This document shows positions 11,452-23,298 of a DNA stretch of 64,000 bases, in pieces; the stretch's first letter is position 1; each line of letters begins with the position of its first letter. The position numbers were made by a program, and so were the translations under genes. A model generated the notes under the pieces. That model did no database searches. It was given only the letters and a program-made list of their open reading frames with translations, and was not told where the DNA came from. The DNA lies in the NCBI GenBank assembly GCA_022578965.1, contig MU400507.1:682001-746000 (forward strand). The letters run 5' to 3'. The DNA comes from Xylaria sp. FL1777 (lineage: Eukaryota > Ascomycota > Sordariomycetes > Xylariales > Xylariaceae).

Positions 11452-13327
11452 TGCGTGCAGCAGAACTGCACGCGGCAGGGTAAGCTGCTTGATAGAATAA
11501 CTAATACGTAAGATCGTCGCGGGTGTCGACTGTATGGTGTATGAGGCTCAGTCCAAGCAACCAACCGTGTTATTTCCCAAGTTATTTAAGTCGAAGCGAG
11601 GGGTGGGTGATGGCGACCTTGGTGTTATTTTTCAATTATAGTTTGCTAAGAAATAATAACTCATATATGATGAAAGGGAGAGTCCCACCCCAAGATCTAG
11701 CCCTGTCTCAACTACCTATTCCATCTACCTGCCGTAGCGTGGAGTGGCGGCCACAGCTGATGGCATTATCGAGAGCCAGGGCTGTGCCTGGTTCTGGGCT
11801 TGAACTTATCTGTACACAACAGGTACATGATTGGATGGGCTCGTCTGGAGGCTATTTTCTTGTCTCTCCTCAGTGACTAACAACAAAGCGTTAGAGCACG
11901 TGGTACTATCTACTACCGGTGGGGTAAGTTGATGCCGGCTAGAATAGGCAAGTTGCTGCGGTGAGCTGCGCGGCGTGGTGGTCCATTATATTATCTGGAG
12001 AAGTAAGCTTTTGTTGTTGTGATATTCTGATAACAACTTGACATCACTCCCACAGCCACAAGCTGGTAGGGCTGGAGCAGCTTCGACTAGTAGTTCATCT
12101 CGTCTTAATTACCAACCTAGGTCAAGTAAGGGCTGGTACGACATAATCTAACTAGCAAAAGCTTAGCCTTTAGTTCTTTACCGCTTCGCATGTATAGAAT
12201 CCCTACCTGCATACAACCGCATCTCCCCCCTCGCCCACATAGGTGGAGATATCCGTTGATATCCGTTGATCTCATTATTATAGTATGTATCTCTGGGCGA
12301 GGATCGTACTAGTATTTTCTATGAGGTGTTTTATTTTTTGCTGTAACTTCAGTAGCTTAAACTGTTCTCCCATGAAATAGATGTACGAATTTGGCCCTTT
12401 AACAGAGCACTAGCACAACATAGATCGACGAAGACGTCCATTGGACTGCAGAGGAGAGGTGAGACATTGGCAGTCAGGGCAGCCAAGCAGATAAGAAAGA
12501 AGCAAAACACAGCATCGACAGCCTACATGAGAGCAACAATGAGTGGGGGACTATTGCGAGCACAACAGATCCAGGAATGTGGTAGGACCCGAAGCTTCGA
12601 CGGTCAGCTGAGATAATGTATCTGTGATGTCACGTCGCATGCAGTGCCGCATTGAGACATACCTAGCATTGCAATATATTGACCACCCACTTAGAGTTTG
12701 CATGGTTATCATGGATATGAGATTGGTAGTACACGCATGTAGTAGGTAGTGCGTACAGTCCATCCACGTACTGTAGACGAGGGAATATTGAGTCAGTTAG
12801 ACAGTTAGACGTTTTAAGGGAGGCCTCTCGGGTAAGACCAACCGCTCTAGGTAAGCCGGTAGTCTGCAGATAGAACTACGACTATAACATCTATGAAGCA
12901 GGCTACGGCAGGCAGGATCATCGGCAAATATGCCGCTAATGTGTAGGATGAAGCATTATAATTAGATATTCTCCAACTACCTGGCATCAATTGAATGGCT
13001 ATAGGTATGCTGCTTTCGCCAATTGTCGCTTCGGTAGCAAATTCGCCTAAGGCATCCGACTTTGAGTTATCTGAGATCCCCTGTGGTATTGACCGAGATG
13101 GAAGTAGTTTGAATAGAGAACAAGGACTGTATCTTACCCAAGAGCGTCTCGATAAGTACTAGGTATCCATCACACTCCCCGCAAAAGCGAAGTAAATCAT
13201 ATGTACATTTTCACTGTTTTGTCTTCCTATTTTTTTTTCTATCCAGGGCCCCTTTTTAGATGACAGCGTCTAGATCGTTTAACGTCCTACAACCGCTCAA
13301 CAACTGCCCCAGCGTCGATATCATCAT
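11452..13327. other. Long intergenic region
   Basis: About 1.9 kb without a supportable gene, upstream of the potassium transporter and downstream of the aminotransferase. It should contain the transporter promoter. A small tandem duplication of GATATCCGTT lies at about 12246-12268. The frame at 11523-11876 has no recognisable motif. Confidence 0.5.
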
Positions 13328-14754
13328 TTAATGCCCAATGCCATTCGTCGTGTCCGGCCTAGTCACCTTTGTCCCGTCTTCCTGAGTGACATGGAAACAC
13401 CAGTTCAGTTCGTCCTCGACCTTTCCAAGTTGGATAGCTCTAAGTCGGGTCAAAAGTCGGGTGCAGACGGGACCAATATCTTCCGCATCTTGCGTATCCG
13501 GTGCGTAAGTAACCTTTTCAGAGTCCTGGTCTGACGACAACCTCTCGTGCTTTCCGATTGCAGAAGTAATAGATTTCAGCGATGTTGGTGACTGGCGGCG
13601 AGTGATTGACCTAATTGGCACGAGCGCTGCAGCTGTACCAGCTCCCATAACCTCAGCGAAGGTGGGAAGTTCTGAGTATGCGACCTGCTCCCAGTTAGTA
13701 CAATTCGCGCCACAACGTCTTTGAATGGTATAAAAGCACATACTGATCTGCTTTCGATCTTCCAGCCGAAACTTTTCCCAATCTCTATTGCACTCTCGAC
13801 CGTTACACTCATGATTACATTCTGGGAGTTAGGTACCACAAGCGTCACATCATCACCGTCTACCTTGGCTCCAATGAAACCGCTCGTGCTAAATTCGTCA
13901 ATCTCCGAGCGCGTGGCGCTGTCGAGATGCAACGTAATGCCGTACCCCTCGTTTCTCGCTTTATCACTCCACCTTAGTACCCTTAAAACAACCACATTAG
14001 TATTGTTCCTTTGACCACCTTTAAAAAAGGAAAAAAAAAACTCAGATCAAGAACCTAAGAGGGGTTGGAAGTAAATAGAGGGTGAGCTCACGGAGCATAG
14101 TTGCCACCAATCTTAGCACTCCCGGTGCCATTCGGTGCGGAACGGTCGAACTCGTCAAGGATGAGACACTTGACCAGTTGGGTGCCATGATAGACACCAG
14201 TCGGCATGACGAAGACGCAGAACATGTACTCTTCAGGCGGGCTCAGGCCAAGCTGCGCACTGGACCCGTAGATCTGCGGACGGACGTACATGGCAGCGCC
14301 AGTCTCGTGAGGGGGGACGAATTCAGCATTGAGGGAGACGGCGGCCTTGACGGCGTCGATGAACAGCTCCTCGGGCACGGTCGGACACGAGATGAACTCG
14401 GCCGAGCGCTGCATGCGGACCGCATTCCGGTCGGGGCGGAAGACGGTGATCTCGCCATCGGGCCTGCGGAAAGCCTTCAGACCCTCGTAGGCCTGCTGAC
14501 CGTAGTTCAGAGCAGGCGCCATGCCGTGAATGCGGATGTAAGGGTCCGCGACGAACTGGAGAGGCGACCATTTTCCCGTCTTGACTGAGTAGTGCGACTC
14601 GATGTGGCCATTCACTGTTGTCTCGGTCAACATTCCACACTCCATGGACTGACTAGTCGCCTGGTGAAAGATGGCACTCACCTTCACGCACGCGGAAACC
14701 AACATTGGCCCAGTCAATGGTGTTGACTGGTGGTGGGGGGAACGACGATGCCAT
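13328..14754 (-). CDS. Branched-chain amino acid aminotransferase-like, PLP fold IV
   Basis: Four exons (14754-14682, 14614-14092, 13981-13744, 13684-13328) sum to 1191 nt (396 aa). The start ATG at 14752-14754 gives [15 protein letters not shown]. Class IV aminotransferase features are the [13 protein letters not shown] and [15 protein letters not shown] segments, the presumed PLP lysine in [25 protein letters not shown], and [17 protein letters not shown] near the C-terminus. The family moves the amino group between Leu, Ile or Val and 2-oxoglutarate in branched-chain amino acid synthesis and breakdown. The last intron has a perfect TACTAAC branch site. No clear mitochondrial presequence is seen. 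Some close relatives sit in secondary-metabolite clusters, but no such neighbours are present here. The exact substrate is inference. Confidence 0.88.
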
Positions 14755-15586
14755 GACTCCTTTTCGTGCTGATAGAATTGATTATCAACTCTGTACGTTT
14801 CCTTTGATGATTAGGTAAATGGAGCCTACGTAGTCGGTAATGAACAGCACTAGTAGCAAATCGTGTTGGACTTGAGTACGGAGAAGTCATACAACTGAAG
14901 GTAGACCGATAATAATGCAATGTTTTAGCTCCGATTACGGAGTATCTACGTAGGAAGTGTACATGTACAAGCTATTAGTCTTCAAACTGATTTTTGGCGG
15001 GGCAATAGAGCTCGCGCCCTTTGCCTACAGTGCCAAGCTCCGGGGTACCTTGGTAGCGAATAGTGATCTGGGATTACCAACCTAGGTATGCTAAGGTGAG
15101 TCCGCTTTGGGTTGACTGGAAACTGAGGACTTATATCCCGCGACGAAAAGCTCTCCTGAATTTATTATTCATACTATTTGTAAGCGCGTTGACAGCTTAC
15201 TCACACGCAACGACACGATAACACCGCATATCTTATGAGGTGCATGTTCGATCTAGACTTTGGTATGCAAGATATCATCACTCTTAAACTAGGTTCATGC
15301 TAAACTTAATAATAATGTATAGAACATGTAAAATGCTCCTGAGACGTTCGAATGTCTTGAGAGGGGAGCGGATGCGAGTGGATGAATACTTGTAAACGGG
15401 CCGTCATGGCTAGTCGGCGCGCAGGGGATGAGAGCGTCATCTTAGAAATCCTGATCATCGACCAGGACCTGACTTTCGGTTCCAAGACGCACAACTTTAG
15501 GGCACCTAAGATGTACTGCGAGACCTTCGAGCCTGCTTTGAAAGGCTGTCAAGGACGTAGGTCTTGTATGCACAATACCTTTCCTC
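14755..15586. other. Intergenic region
   Basis: Spacer between the aminotransferase start and the 3' end of the trehalose gene, both on the minus strand. No gene or RNA is recognised. The plus-strand frame at 15382-15642 overlaps the last trehalose exon region and has no motif. Confidence 0.4.
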
Positions 15587-18500
15587 CTAAGAAAGGCTTG
15601 CAAGCTTCTGCAGAATTACGAGAACGCCTGGAAGTCTGTTAGATATGCCCTGTGAGAGAAACATTAGGAACTTTACATACCGCTGACAGCCTGCGTTAGA
15701 GTAGTCTTGGCCTCGGTATTTCGGCTGCTCAGGGTTACGGTGACGGCTTCCTTGACATCACCATCGTCCTGTAATTTATTGGCCCATCGGAATACCTTTT
15801 CATCCTCTCTACCGTCACCCACAACCATCAGGAAGTCCGGTTGGCCGCTATGGTTGTTACTATCTCTATCTTTTAGGTGTTCATAAATGTGAGTAGCTGC
15901 GGTGTCCTTGGTCCAGTCATGTGACTCAACCACTACACAGTCCTCAAGCTGAGTAGCATGGACGTGCTGATCTTCGCACGATTCATTAATGTGTGCCGTC
16001 CAGTCGCTTGCTTGTCTTTCTGCCATGGCGAAATCTTCGGCATTCCTGAAGTGGAAAATTAGAGAACAGCTTCGGTCTTCTATCTCTGACCCCGGCGTGC
16101 GCTCAAGATAATACTGAAGAGTATTTCTGACCGATTGTTTCCATGATGCGACCTTCCTCCTGTCTGCAAATTCGGTCCAGGATGTCTCGGAGGGATATTT
16201 AATGAAGCAGCCATTCTCAGCCATTAAGCCCAGATTCGGTACTAATCGGAAAAGACGCTCGAGTTCATCAGCTCTTCGTGCAGACATGATGAATACAGTG
16301 TTCCGGTTGTCAGACAATAAATCATTTAGCACAGAAAGTGTGCGCTGGAATGGAGTTAGCTGCGGATGCTGGTAAAAGTAGATACTCGATACTTACGTGT
16401 GGATTGGCGACAACGGGATTCTTCAGTGTCTCGTATGAAATGAGCGTCCCTTCATAGTCTAGGAGGAAAAGTCTTCGTTCACATTGGCGGTATTGTCTAG
16501 CCAGTTGATTTAGATTCAAACGCGGGATTGAAATTTGATCATGACGATGTTGAATTTCATAGCTTTGGTCGAGTTGTGACAGAAAACTAGTGAACCAATG
16601 GCTCCCAGTCTGGCAGCTTACCACTTTTCGAAGCGATGACCACCGCGACGCCCTCTCTTCCTCGGACATCTCCACTGCCTGTTTGATAGCGTCGGAGCAT
16701 TGGCGGTAACTCCATGGGTTGACTGACAGCTCCTGACCACCAAGAAGCGATGAGGTGCCGGTAAACTCCGAGAGAATGAGAGACCCGTGCTTTTGATCAC
16801 AGTATGCTCCATCTTGGCACACGATGAATTCATGAGATGTCAAGTTCATCCCTTCTCGCTGACTGGTGATCATGAGAGCATCTGCAATCGTCAAGAGAGC
16901 GAGATATTGGGGATACGGGATATCCTGTTTCAAATACACCACCGGCTGATATGCAAGATTTGCCCAAGCTGAATTTATTCTTGCAACAATATCCCCTATG
17001 GCTGCATCTAGACCGCTCTTCTCGCCCGTAGATAAGGCAACCTGAATGAGGACAATCTTGTCTCTCCAAGAGGGATTCTTGTTGAGAAATAGCTCAAATG
17101 CCAGCAGTTTCTGGCGTACACCCCGAACAAGGTCAAGTTTATCTCGCGCAACAATAATCTTCTTGTCCTTATAGCGGTCTCTCATGATATTGACCCATTT
17201 CATCACTTCCGGATCTTGACGGTGGAGGTTGAGACTGACTGGGTCGATGCCGATAGCGGTATTCGTAACATCAACGAAACGATCGTCTAATTGGATACCT
17301 TCGCTTGTTGTCTCGCACGAGAGAAGTCTACTGCAAGTCTGGAGAAAATGTCGCGTATACTCGGCGATTTGGAAACCGATGAGGTTCGCGCCCAGCATGC
17401 CTTCTAGAAGTTGCTTACGAACAGCTAGGCACCGGAACACTTCGGAAGAAGGGAAAGCGACATGTAAAAACAACCCAATCTTGGCCTCTGGAAGCTTCTT
17501 ACGGATCATTCCTGGAAGCAAAAGCAGGTGATAATCATGAACCCATATAGTGTCACCACGCCTCCAGTTCTTGACGATCTTATCCGCGAAGGCCTGGTTG
17601 AGGTTGACGTAGAATTGCCAGGAATGATCCTCATAGGCTTTACTCTTGGGGTTGTCGGGGATCTGGTAATGAAAAACCGGCCACAGAATCTGCTTGCAGA
17701 AGTGCAAGTAGTGCCCGTCGAAGTCCTTATCTGAACAGAAGACGGGTAGTATGTTGAACTCAGTCGCCAGTCGGTCCTGGATATCCTGCTTTTGCTGCGT
17801 GCCCTCGAGCGCATCTGTGGGCATACCTAGAGTTCCCACCCATGTGAGTTCCTCGTCGTAGCCGCCCCTCACGGCCGCTTCTGCTGCGTTACGAAGACCA
17901 CCATTGCCATGGTCCGCGTTCACGATGCGCCAATTCGCCTTTGCAAATACCCTGTCATGACTGTCACTCCGCAATGTCCGAGGCTGGAAAATTCCTTGCC
18001 TTCCAAGCTCCTTTGCTTTTTCGAAGGTCTTTTCGTGCTCGAATTTTGAGGCTAGAGGGGGCGATTTTGCATGAGACTTCGGTTGTAAAGTCCGGGCGCC
18101 CCAAGAGGGAGACTCCTTATCTGCGGGGGCCCTGAATTCCACGTCGTCCGAGGCATGCACAGGCAAGCCGTCTTCATTTATGAACAGACCATCATCGATT
18201 GCGCTCTCGTCCTCGGTAGGAGTGAGAGGCGGCGTGTTCGGAAGGCGAGGTGTGAAGAGACTCGGGCGAAGATTAAGAGGAGGCGGTTTCGATGCACCAG
18301 GATTGCTGGGCCGAAGAGCCTTTCTACTGCTTCTAGGGGGAGCCTCTGGAAGATCAAAATATATTGTTTTAGGAAGAAATCTGGTAGAGGATCTTGAATT
18401 AGTTGGATGTTCTCTTGTCTCCAAGCCTCACTTATAAGACCATGAGCCGACTAGGGTTATGATTGGCTCATAGTGCAAGTCAAGCTTGAAGACTGGAATC

Positions 18501-18596
18501 AACTTAATAGAAAAATCATGTGACAATTTCAATGATAGCAGATCTAGATGAATATACGCAACACCGTACTTACAGAGAAGCCACGAAAACAGTCAT
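15587..18596 (-). CDS. Trehalose-6-phosphate synthase complex regulatory subunit (Tps3/Tsl1-like)
   Basis: Four exons (18596-18574, 18380-16397, 16359-15681, 15627-15587) total 2727 nt, 908 aa. The first coding exon is only 23 nt and gives MTVFVASL, joined across a 193-bp intron to FLPKTIYFDLPEAPP, the family N-terminus. A GT20 synthase-like domain follows (WVHDYHLLLLPGMIR, EGMNLTSHEFIVCQ). The C-terminal HAD phosphatase-like domain has LLDYEGTL where active Tps2 has DYDGT, and GDGREDE where Tps2 has GDDRTDE. Loss of the second aspartate argues for a regulatory, catalytically weak subunit that stabilises the Tps1/Tps2 complex making trehalose in the cytosol. The last exon is 41 nt and supplies the GVLVILQKLASLS end. 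Confidence 0.88.
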
Positions 18597-20051
18597 GATG
18601 GCCTAATGCTAGCGCAATGAGGTTTGCCCAGTGCCGTATAAACTGTCGCGGCACGGCTGAAAGTCTAAACTTCAGTAGAAGCTCATACACGGAATGGGTT
18701 TGTTCTAGAGCACCGCAGATGTCGAAAAGAATCGTTGTTAATATGTATAGAAGGGCAAGGCAGTGGTGCATGCATTTAGGTAGAGATGAGACAGCCCGGA
18801 TGAGCAAAATTTGGTCAACATGATGTCAATGAGTGGAGGATGAAGTACCTATACGTAGGTAGGGTGTGTTCAACTTATCCCAGGCTTTGGGTACCACATA
18901 AGTAGAGATAGGTAAGTTAAGTAAGTAGGTAGACGGGATGGATAGCGTACTATAGGTCCACCTGCACCGAATCTTCCCGTAGCGGTAGCACAATGCCGAA
19001 GCTAGGTTAGGTAGGTACCTACATAGGATGTGCTGGTAGAGATAGGTGTAATTTGTAATACATATCACACGTCACTTCTGTTCTGTGTTTTCTGTTATCC
19101 GGAGTTCTGTCCGGAGCAAACAAGTGCTGGGTTGCAGAACCCGATGGCCCGGCTGCTGCTGCTGCATGCTGTAGGTATATTTAAATAGGTACATTTTACT
19201 AAAGTAGCCAGGGGTTTTCGGTAAGAATGCATGCACGTTGATGACAGTTCCCAAGGTACAAATTTGTAGCCAATAAACGAAGATGCTCCACTTATGTAGT
19301 AATACCCCGTACCCACTTTAACAGCTTACCTACGTCATCTATCTAAGGAAGAAAAAAAAAAGAAAGGGTTGGGGTAGTAAAGTCTCCTATCTAGATAGAT
19401 ACAGAATAATGAATGCAGACTATATCTTCTCGCCCGCCCACTGATAATACCAGATTATTTAATTGCAACTGTCTGTTTCATGTCCAACTGACCGAACCCG
19501 ACTCTGACGTGGCAATGTAGAGCTCTGCATAAAGAGTTGAAATTGGAAGAGCCCTCCAATCGATGCACACCGGAGGAAAATGTCCATAGAGGAGGAGGGG
19601 TTTACGATTGTATACCATGTACCGATCTTCAATCCCACCTATTCGACTCTAGGAGGGTTTCCATTTCTGTCCTATTGGAATGAGCATATGGAGCCGTATA
19701 ATGGCTCCTTTTCAGTATCAAATCGTTTGCATTGTCATGACAAGCTTTGCCATGCGTTCTTATGCCTCTATACCTTTTGCTATGCCTGTACCCCACTAGC
19801 AAGCGGCTCTTATCCTATTAGCTGGTACTAATATGACGCGCCCTTAGATCGCGATGCTGTGTAGTAGTCAACCCAGTAGTAGGCAACGAATTTACGATTC
19901 TTCACATAGCGCTGATATTCTCGCCTTGCATGGTCAAGAGAGGGTTTCTCGTTTGTGAGTATTGACGTTGCCTCCAGAATTGGTCGCAACTAATAACGAA
20001 AACCAAGGATAGTCTAGTACTCTGGAATTGACTTTCATCCCAAAGATCAAC
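18597..20051. other. Intergenic region with GTAGGTA-rich microrepeats
   Basis: About 1.45 kb upstream of the trehalose gene and downstream of Rsa4. The part from 18840 to 19030 is rich in TAGGTA and TACCTA words, a motif that recurs in other spacers of this window. The plus-strand frame at 19580-19831 (83 aa) has no recognisable motif and is not called. Confidence 0.45.
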
Positions 20052-22726
20052 TTAATGGCGCCATATCCTAACAGCCCGGTCTTTGCCGCCAGATGCAACA
20101 CAAGTCCCATCTGATGACCATGCAACAGCATAGACCTCGTCTTCATGGCCCGGGAGGTCCGTTTTTAATTTGAAAGTTCGCATATCCCACGTCTTCACTG
20201 TGGTATCTCGACTGCCTTTACAAGCAGCATTGTCAGTCATTTGTCTCAATAGGTGATACACCCCTCCCTATCCGGGATATTTGATTCTGGCCGACGAGGA
20301 GAAAATTAGTATACGTTACTTACATGATACTAATAGTCGCTGAATCACATTGTTAGTAAGTGAGCAAAGGAGCTTGTCGCAGGATGACATACTGAATCTG
20401 CGCTGAATGCGACTTGGAACACCGGTGCGACCTATGATGTGTTAATCACTAAGTCAGACAACTTCGCTAGTACGTTTTGCTCTTCCATAGTAGACGAACT
20501 TGTTGGCAAGTGAGTAATCTCTCGTGCAACTTACATGACCGCGGAGAGTAGCGCAAAACTTGCCGTCCTTATCGAAAATTTTGATAGAGTTATCCCAGCT
20601 TGCCGTGGCTAAGAATTATTAGTCTTCAGGCCCAACAGGCTACTTCACAGATGTAGAGCTAGATGGAAAGAATAAAATACCATACATACCAATTAGTCTA
20701 CCGTCGGGTGAGAAAGCTGTGGAATTTACGGGTTTCGAATGCCCCAGGAGCCTGCTTATGGGTTTTGAACCTTGAGATTCAGGATCCCATATATAGACTA
20801 CAGAAGAATTTAGAGTCAGTTAATGTTGGAGGAACTGTGATAGCAAGAGTAGGGTGATTGAACAAATTGTAAGTCGGCAGCTCTTGGACTAAGGCCACAT
20901 CAAAATTGGAATTAAAGTGTTAGGATACTAACCTGTGCAATCGTCACTTGCTGACACAAGTCTCTCTACAATTTTGCCATTGTGCATAGCGGCCTTTTCA
21001 AACCGCGCTTTGGCTTTTGCTTTTTTCTCTTCTATGGAGGATGGAACAACTTTCGTATGGTCATAGAAAGCCGTTCTTAAGACGCTATCGGTTGAGAGAG
21101 CAACTGCGGGAGCATGTCAAAGGTGACTCTATTAGATTAAATTGATATATAGAAGAAACTTACTATGATTGACCCAGTGCGCATGTGAATTTAACGAATG
21201 CCGAAGAGTACCGTCTGAGGCGTTCCAGACTTTTATTTGCCGATCTTGACTCGCAGAGTAAATGTAATCCAACCCACCCCATCGTACCATGGTTACAGCA
21301 GACTAGGCTAGTTAGAATTCATCATGCCGATTGCAGTTGAGAAAAAAGGCACAAACCTTATGTCCGGATAAAACATGATGCGTCACGCCGGAAGTGATAT
21401 ATATTCGAATTGTAGCGTCTTTACTATAAGGGACAGGGTTAGCATCGACGGCTCCGTTATCTAACTGTTATTTAGGAATTGCTCACCTGGCACTTGCAAG
21501 TCGTGGACCATCTTCCTGCCATAGGTGATATGGCTGCCATGCAATGCTAGTAATCCATTTACTATGGCCACTATCAAGTTTGTTAGTGATGGCCTTCCTA
21601 TCCCAGACATGATAGAACTCCTAGCATAGAATAATGAGGGGGGAGCTAATGATACGAACTGTGAAATAGCTATAGAGTGGGCTTACGTAAAAGGTTTTCC
21701 TATTTGCTTCCCAGTATCTGGGTCAAAGAGTCGGACCATCTACACCATACAGGTTAGACGGTTTAATATAATAGTAGAAGAGGCGTTGAACAACCTTGTC
21801 CATGCTGCCTGTCGCCAAATACGCTCCAGAGGGGTCGAAGGAACAAACTAGAACCCAGCCAGAATGTTGTAAGGTATGCTTCGGGGTGCCACTCTCTGTA
21901 TTCCATACTAAAAAGGGTGTCAGAACTCATATCTCGTCATAACTGGCACGTAGAAATCCCTACTTCTTGCAGTAGAATCTCCTGATCCCGTCGCAAGTAT
22001 TGCGCCGGTCTTGGGAGAAAATTGAGCAGTGAGGATCGGTTGGCCATGTCCGGGAATTCTGTATCCGTGGGTCAGTCAACAATATATATTGAGGAATACG
22101 TATCCGAGGGCTATCAGGAGCATCGTGGTAATGGTATTTGTCTCGCATGGAACTAACCTGTGGGCCATGCGTGTCGCTGCCTGGACTGCAAAATCAAAGT
22201 CAGACCTTTATCTCAATGCCATAAAACCTGGGGTTGGAAGTATATTCCGCTGGTTCGCATTCACCTTTGAAGACAGCCTGTGGTTCCGCGGTGAGAGAAA
22301 GTGTAGTTTCAAAGGGGTTTTCCACGCCATGTTTTCGAAGCACCTCGAGGAATTCGTTCGGGGTAGGATATGAATCTATCACGGTACTAGAGTTCGGAAT
22401 TTGTATACGGAATCGATACGGAGTGAAGTCTTCGCGGTCCTAAGTTGACAGCCGGATGTCAGCACTCCGGCATTGTTCGAGAGCTACAAGGTCTCATGCT
22501 CACATACTCTTTGAAGCAGAGTGTTCAATAGAGAAGAAACATTCCTTTCCGTAGCATCGGCTAAGGGTATTTCAACAGTCTCGGCTAGCTCCTTGCCCTC
22601 ACTGTCGACAAAACGTGCTCTGATAGAGCCGGTAATCGTGGTAGATGTGACATCCTGCTGTATTTTCGATCGTTCTAAGATTTCGCGCTTCTGTCGCTTC
22701 GAAGGTGGCGGGACTACTGTAGCCAT
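20052..22726 (-). CDS. Ribosome assembly protein 4 (Rsa4/Notchless), WD40
   Basis: Intron-rich gene (more than ten exons) starting at the ATG at 22724-22726 and ending with the stop at 20052. Exon 1 gives MATVVPPPSKRQKREI and the NLE domain, which continues with IDSYPTPNEFLEVLRKHGV. Then come WD40 blades, including PGHGQPILTAQFSPKTG, YIYSASQDRQIKVWNASDG, HSKPVNSTAFSPDGRLIG, TASWDNSIKIFDKDGK and the final PGHEDEVYAVAWSSDG followed by KDRAVRIWRH. Blade order and spacing match the family and the reading frame can be followed throughout, so the gene looks intact. Rsa4 binds Ytm1 and the Rea1/Mdn1 AAA ATPase on pre-60S particles in the nucleus and nucleolus. Individual exon ends were not all fixed. 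Confidence 0.88.
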
Positions 22727-23298
22727 ATTGTAAAGACACCGAGTTGACCAGCTTTTGCCGCAATCTATTCCACGTCGACCTTACCGATATGGGTATTTAT
22801 ATAGCGTACTTTTCGCGGGGCGACATTTGACATTTGCGATTCAAAAAAGTTAAACCCCACATTCCCTTATCTTATCTATTAGCATTTGTGAGAGGACCTT
22901 GATGGCTTTCCTTAGGTACCTGTCAGCTAGACCCCTAACTACCTAGGTAAGTACATAATCTACAAAAGTAAAGTAACCCTGTGGTGCTTACATAACATGG
23001 TACGTATAGATACATGGTTGGTAGGTACCTACTACCTGTCCCAATCGGAGCATCATTCAACAACAGATTGAGACTGCCGTTTGGTAGGTATAACTGTGCT
23101 GTCATGGATGGCTCCTGCTGTCTAAAGGCAACGACTTGCTATGCCGGCTCCAAAGCATCTACTATAGATCCCCTCCTAACTTATGTAACCTGTAGTTGGA
23201 TTGCTAGCAGACCCGAAGCCCAGTTGATTGAACATACAAACCCAGGGGTTTGACCCAATGTCTTAACGAGCATCACGTCGCAGACGGCATCGTCAAAG
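22727..23298. promoter_or_regulatory. Bidirectional promoter region, Rsa4 and MSH4
   Basis: The 572-bp spacer lies between two divergently transcribed genes, so it must hold both promoters. It contains several TACCTA/TAGGTA words (22911-23040). No specific factor site can be named. Confidence 0.5.

Noticed and set aside
12240..12275. Short tandem duplication of GATATCCGTT
   Set aside because: Only two units, too small to call a repeat element.
13328..14754. Idea that the aminotransferase marks a secondary-metabolite cluster
   Set aside because: No synthetase, polyketide synthase, transporter pair or pathway regulator is in the neighbouring sequence.
19580..19831. 83-codon plus-strand frame with Cys-rich centre, looked at as a possible small secreted protein
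   Set aside because: No N-terminal signal peptide and no conserved motif, so it is probably chance.
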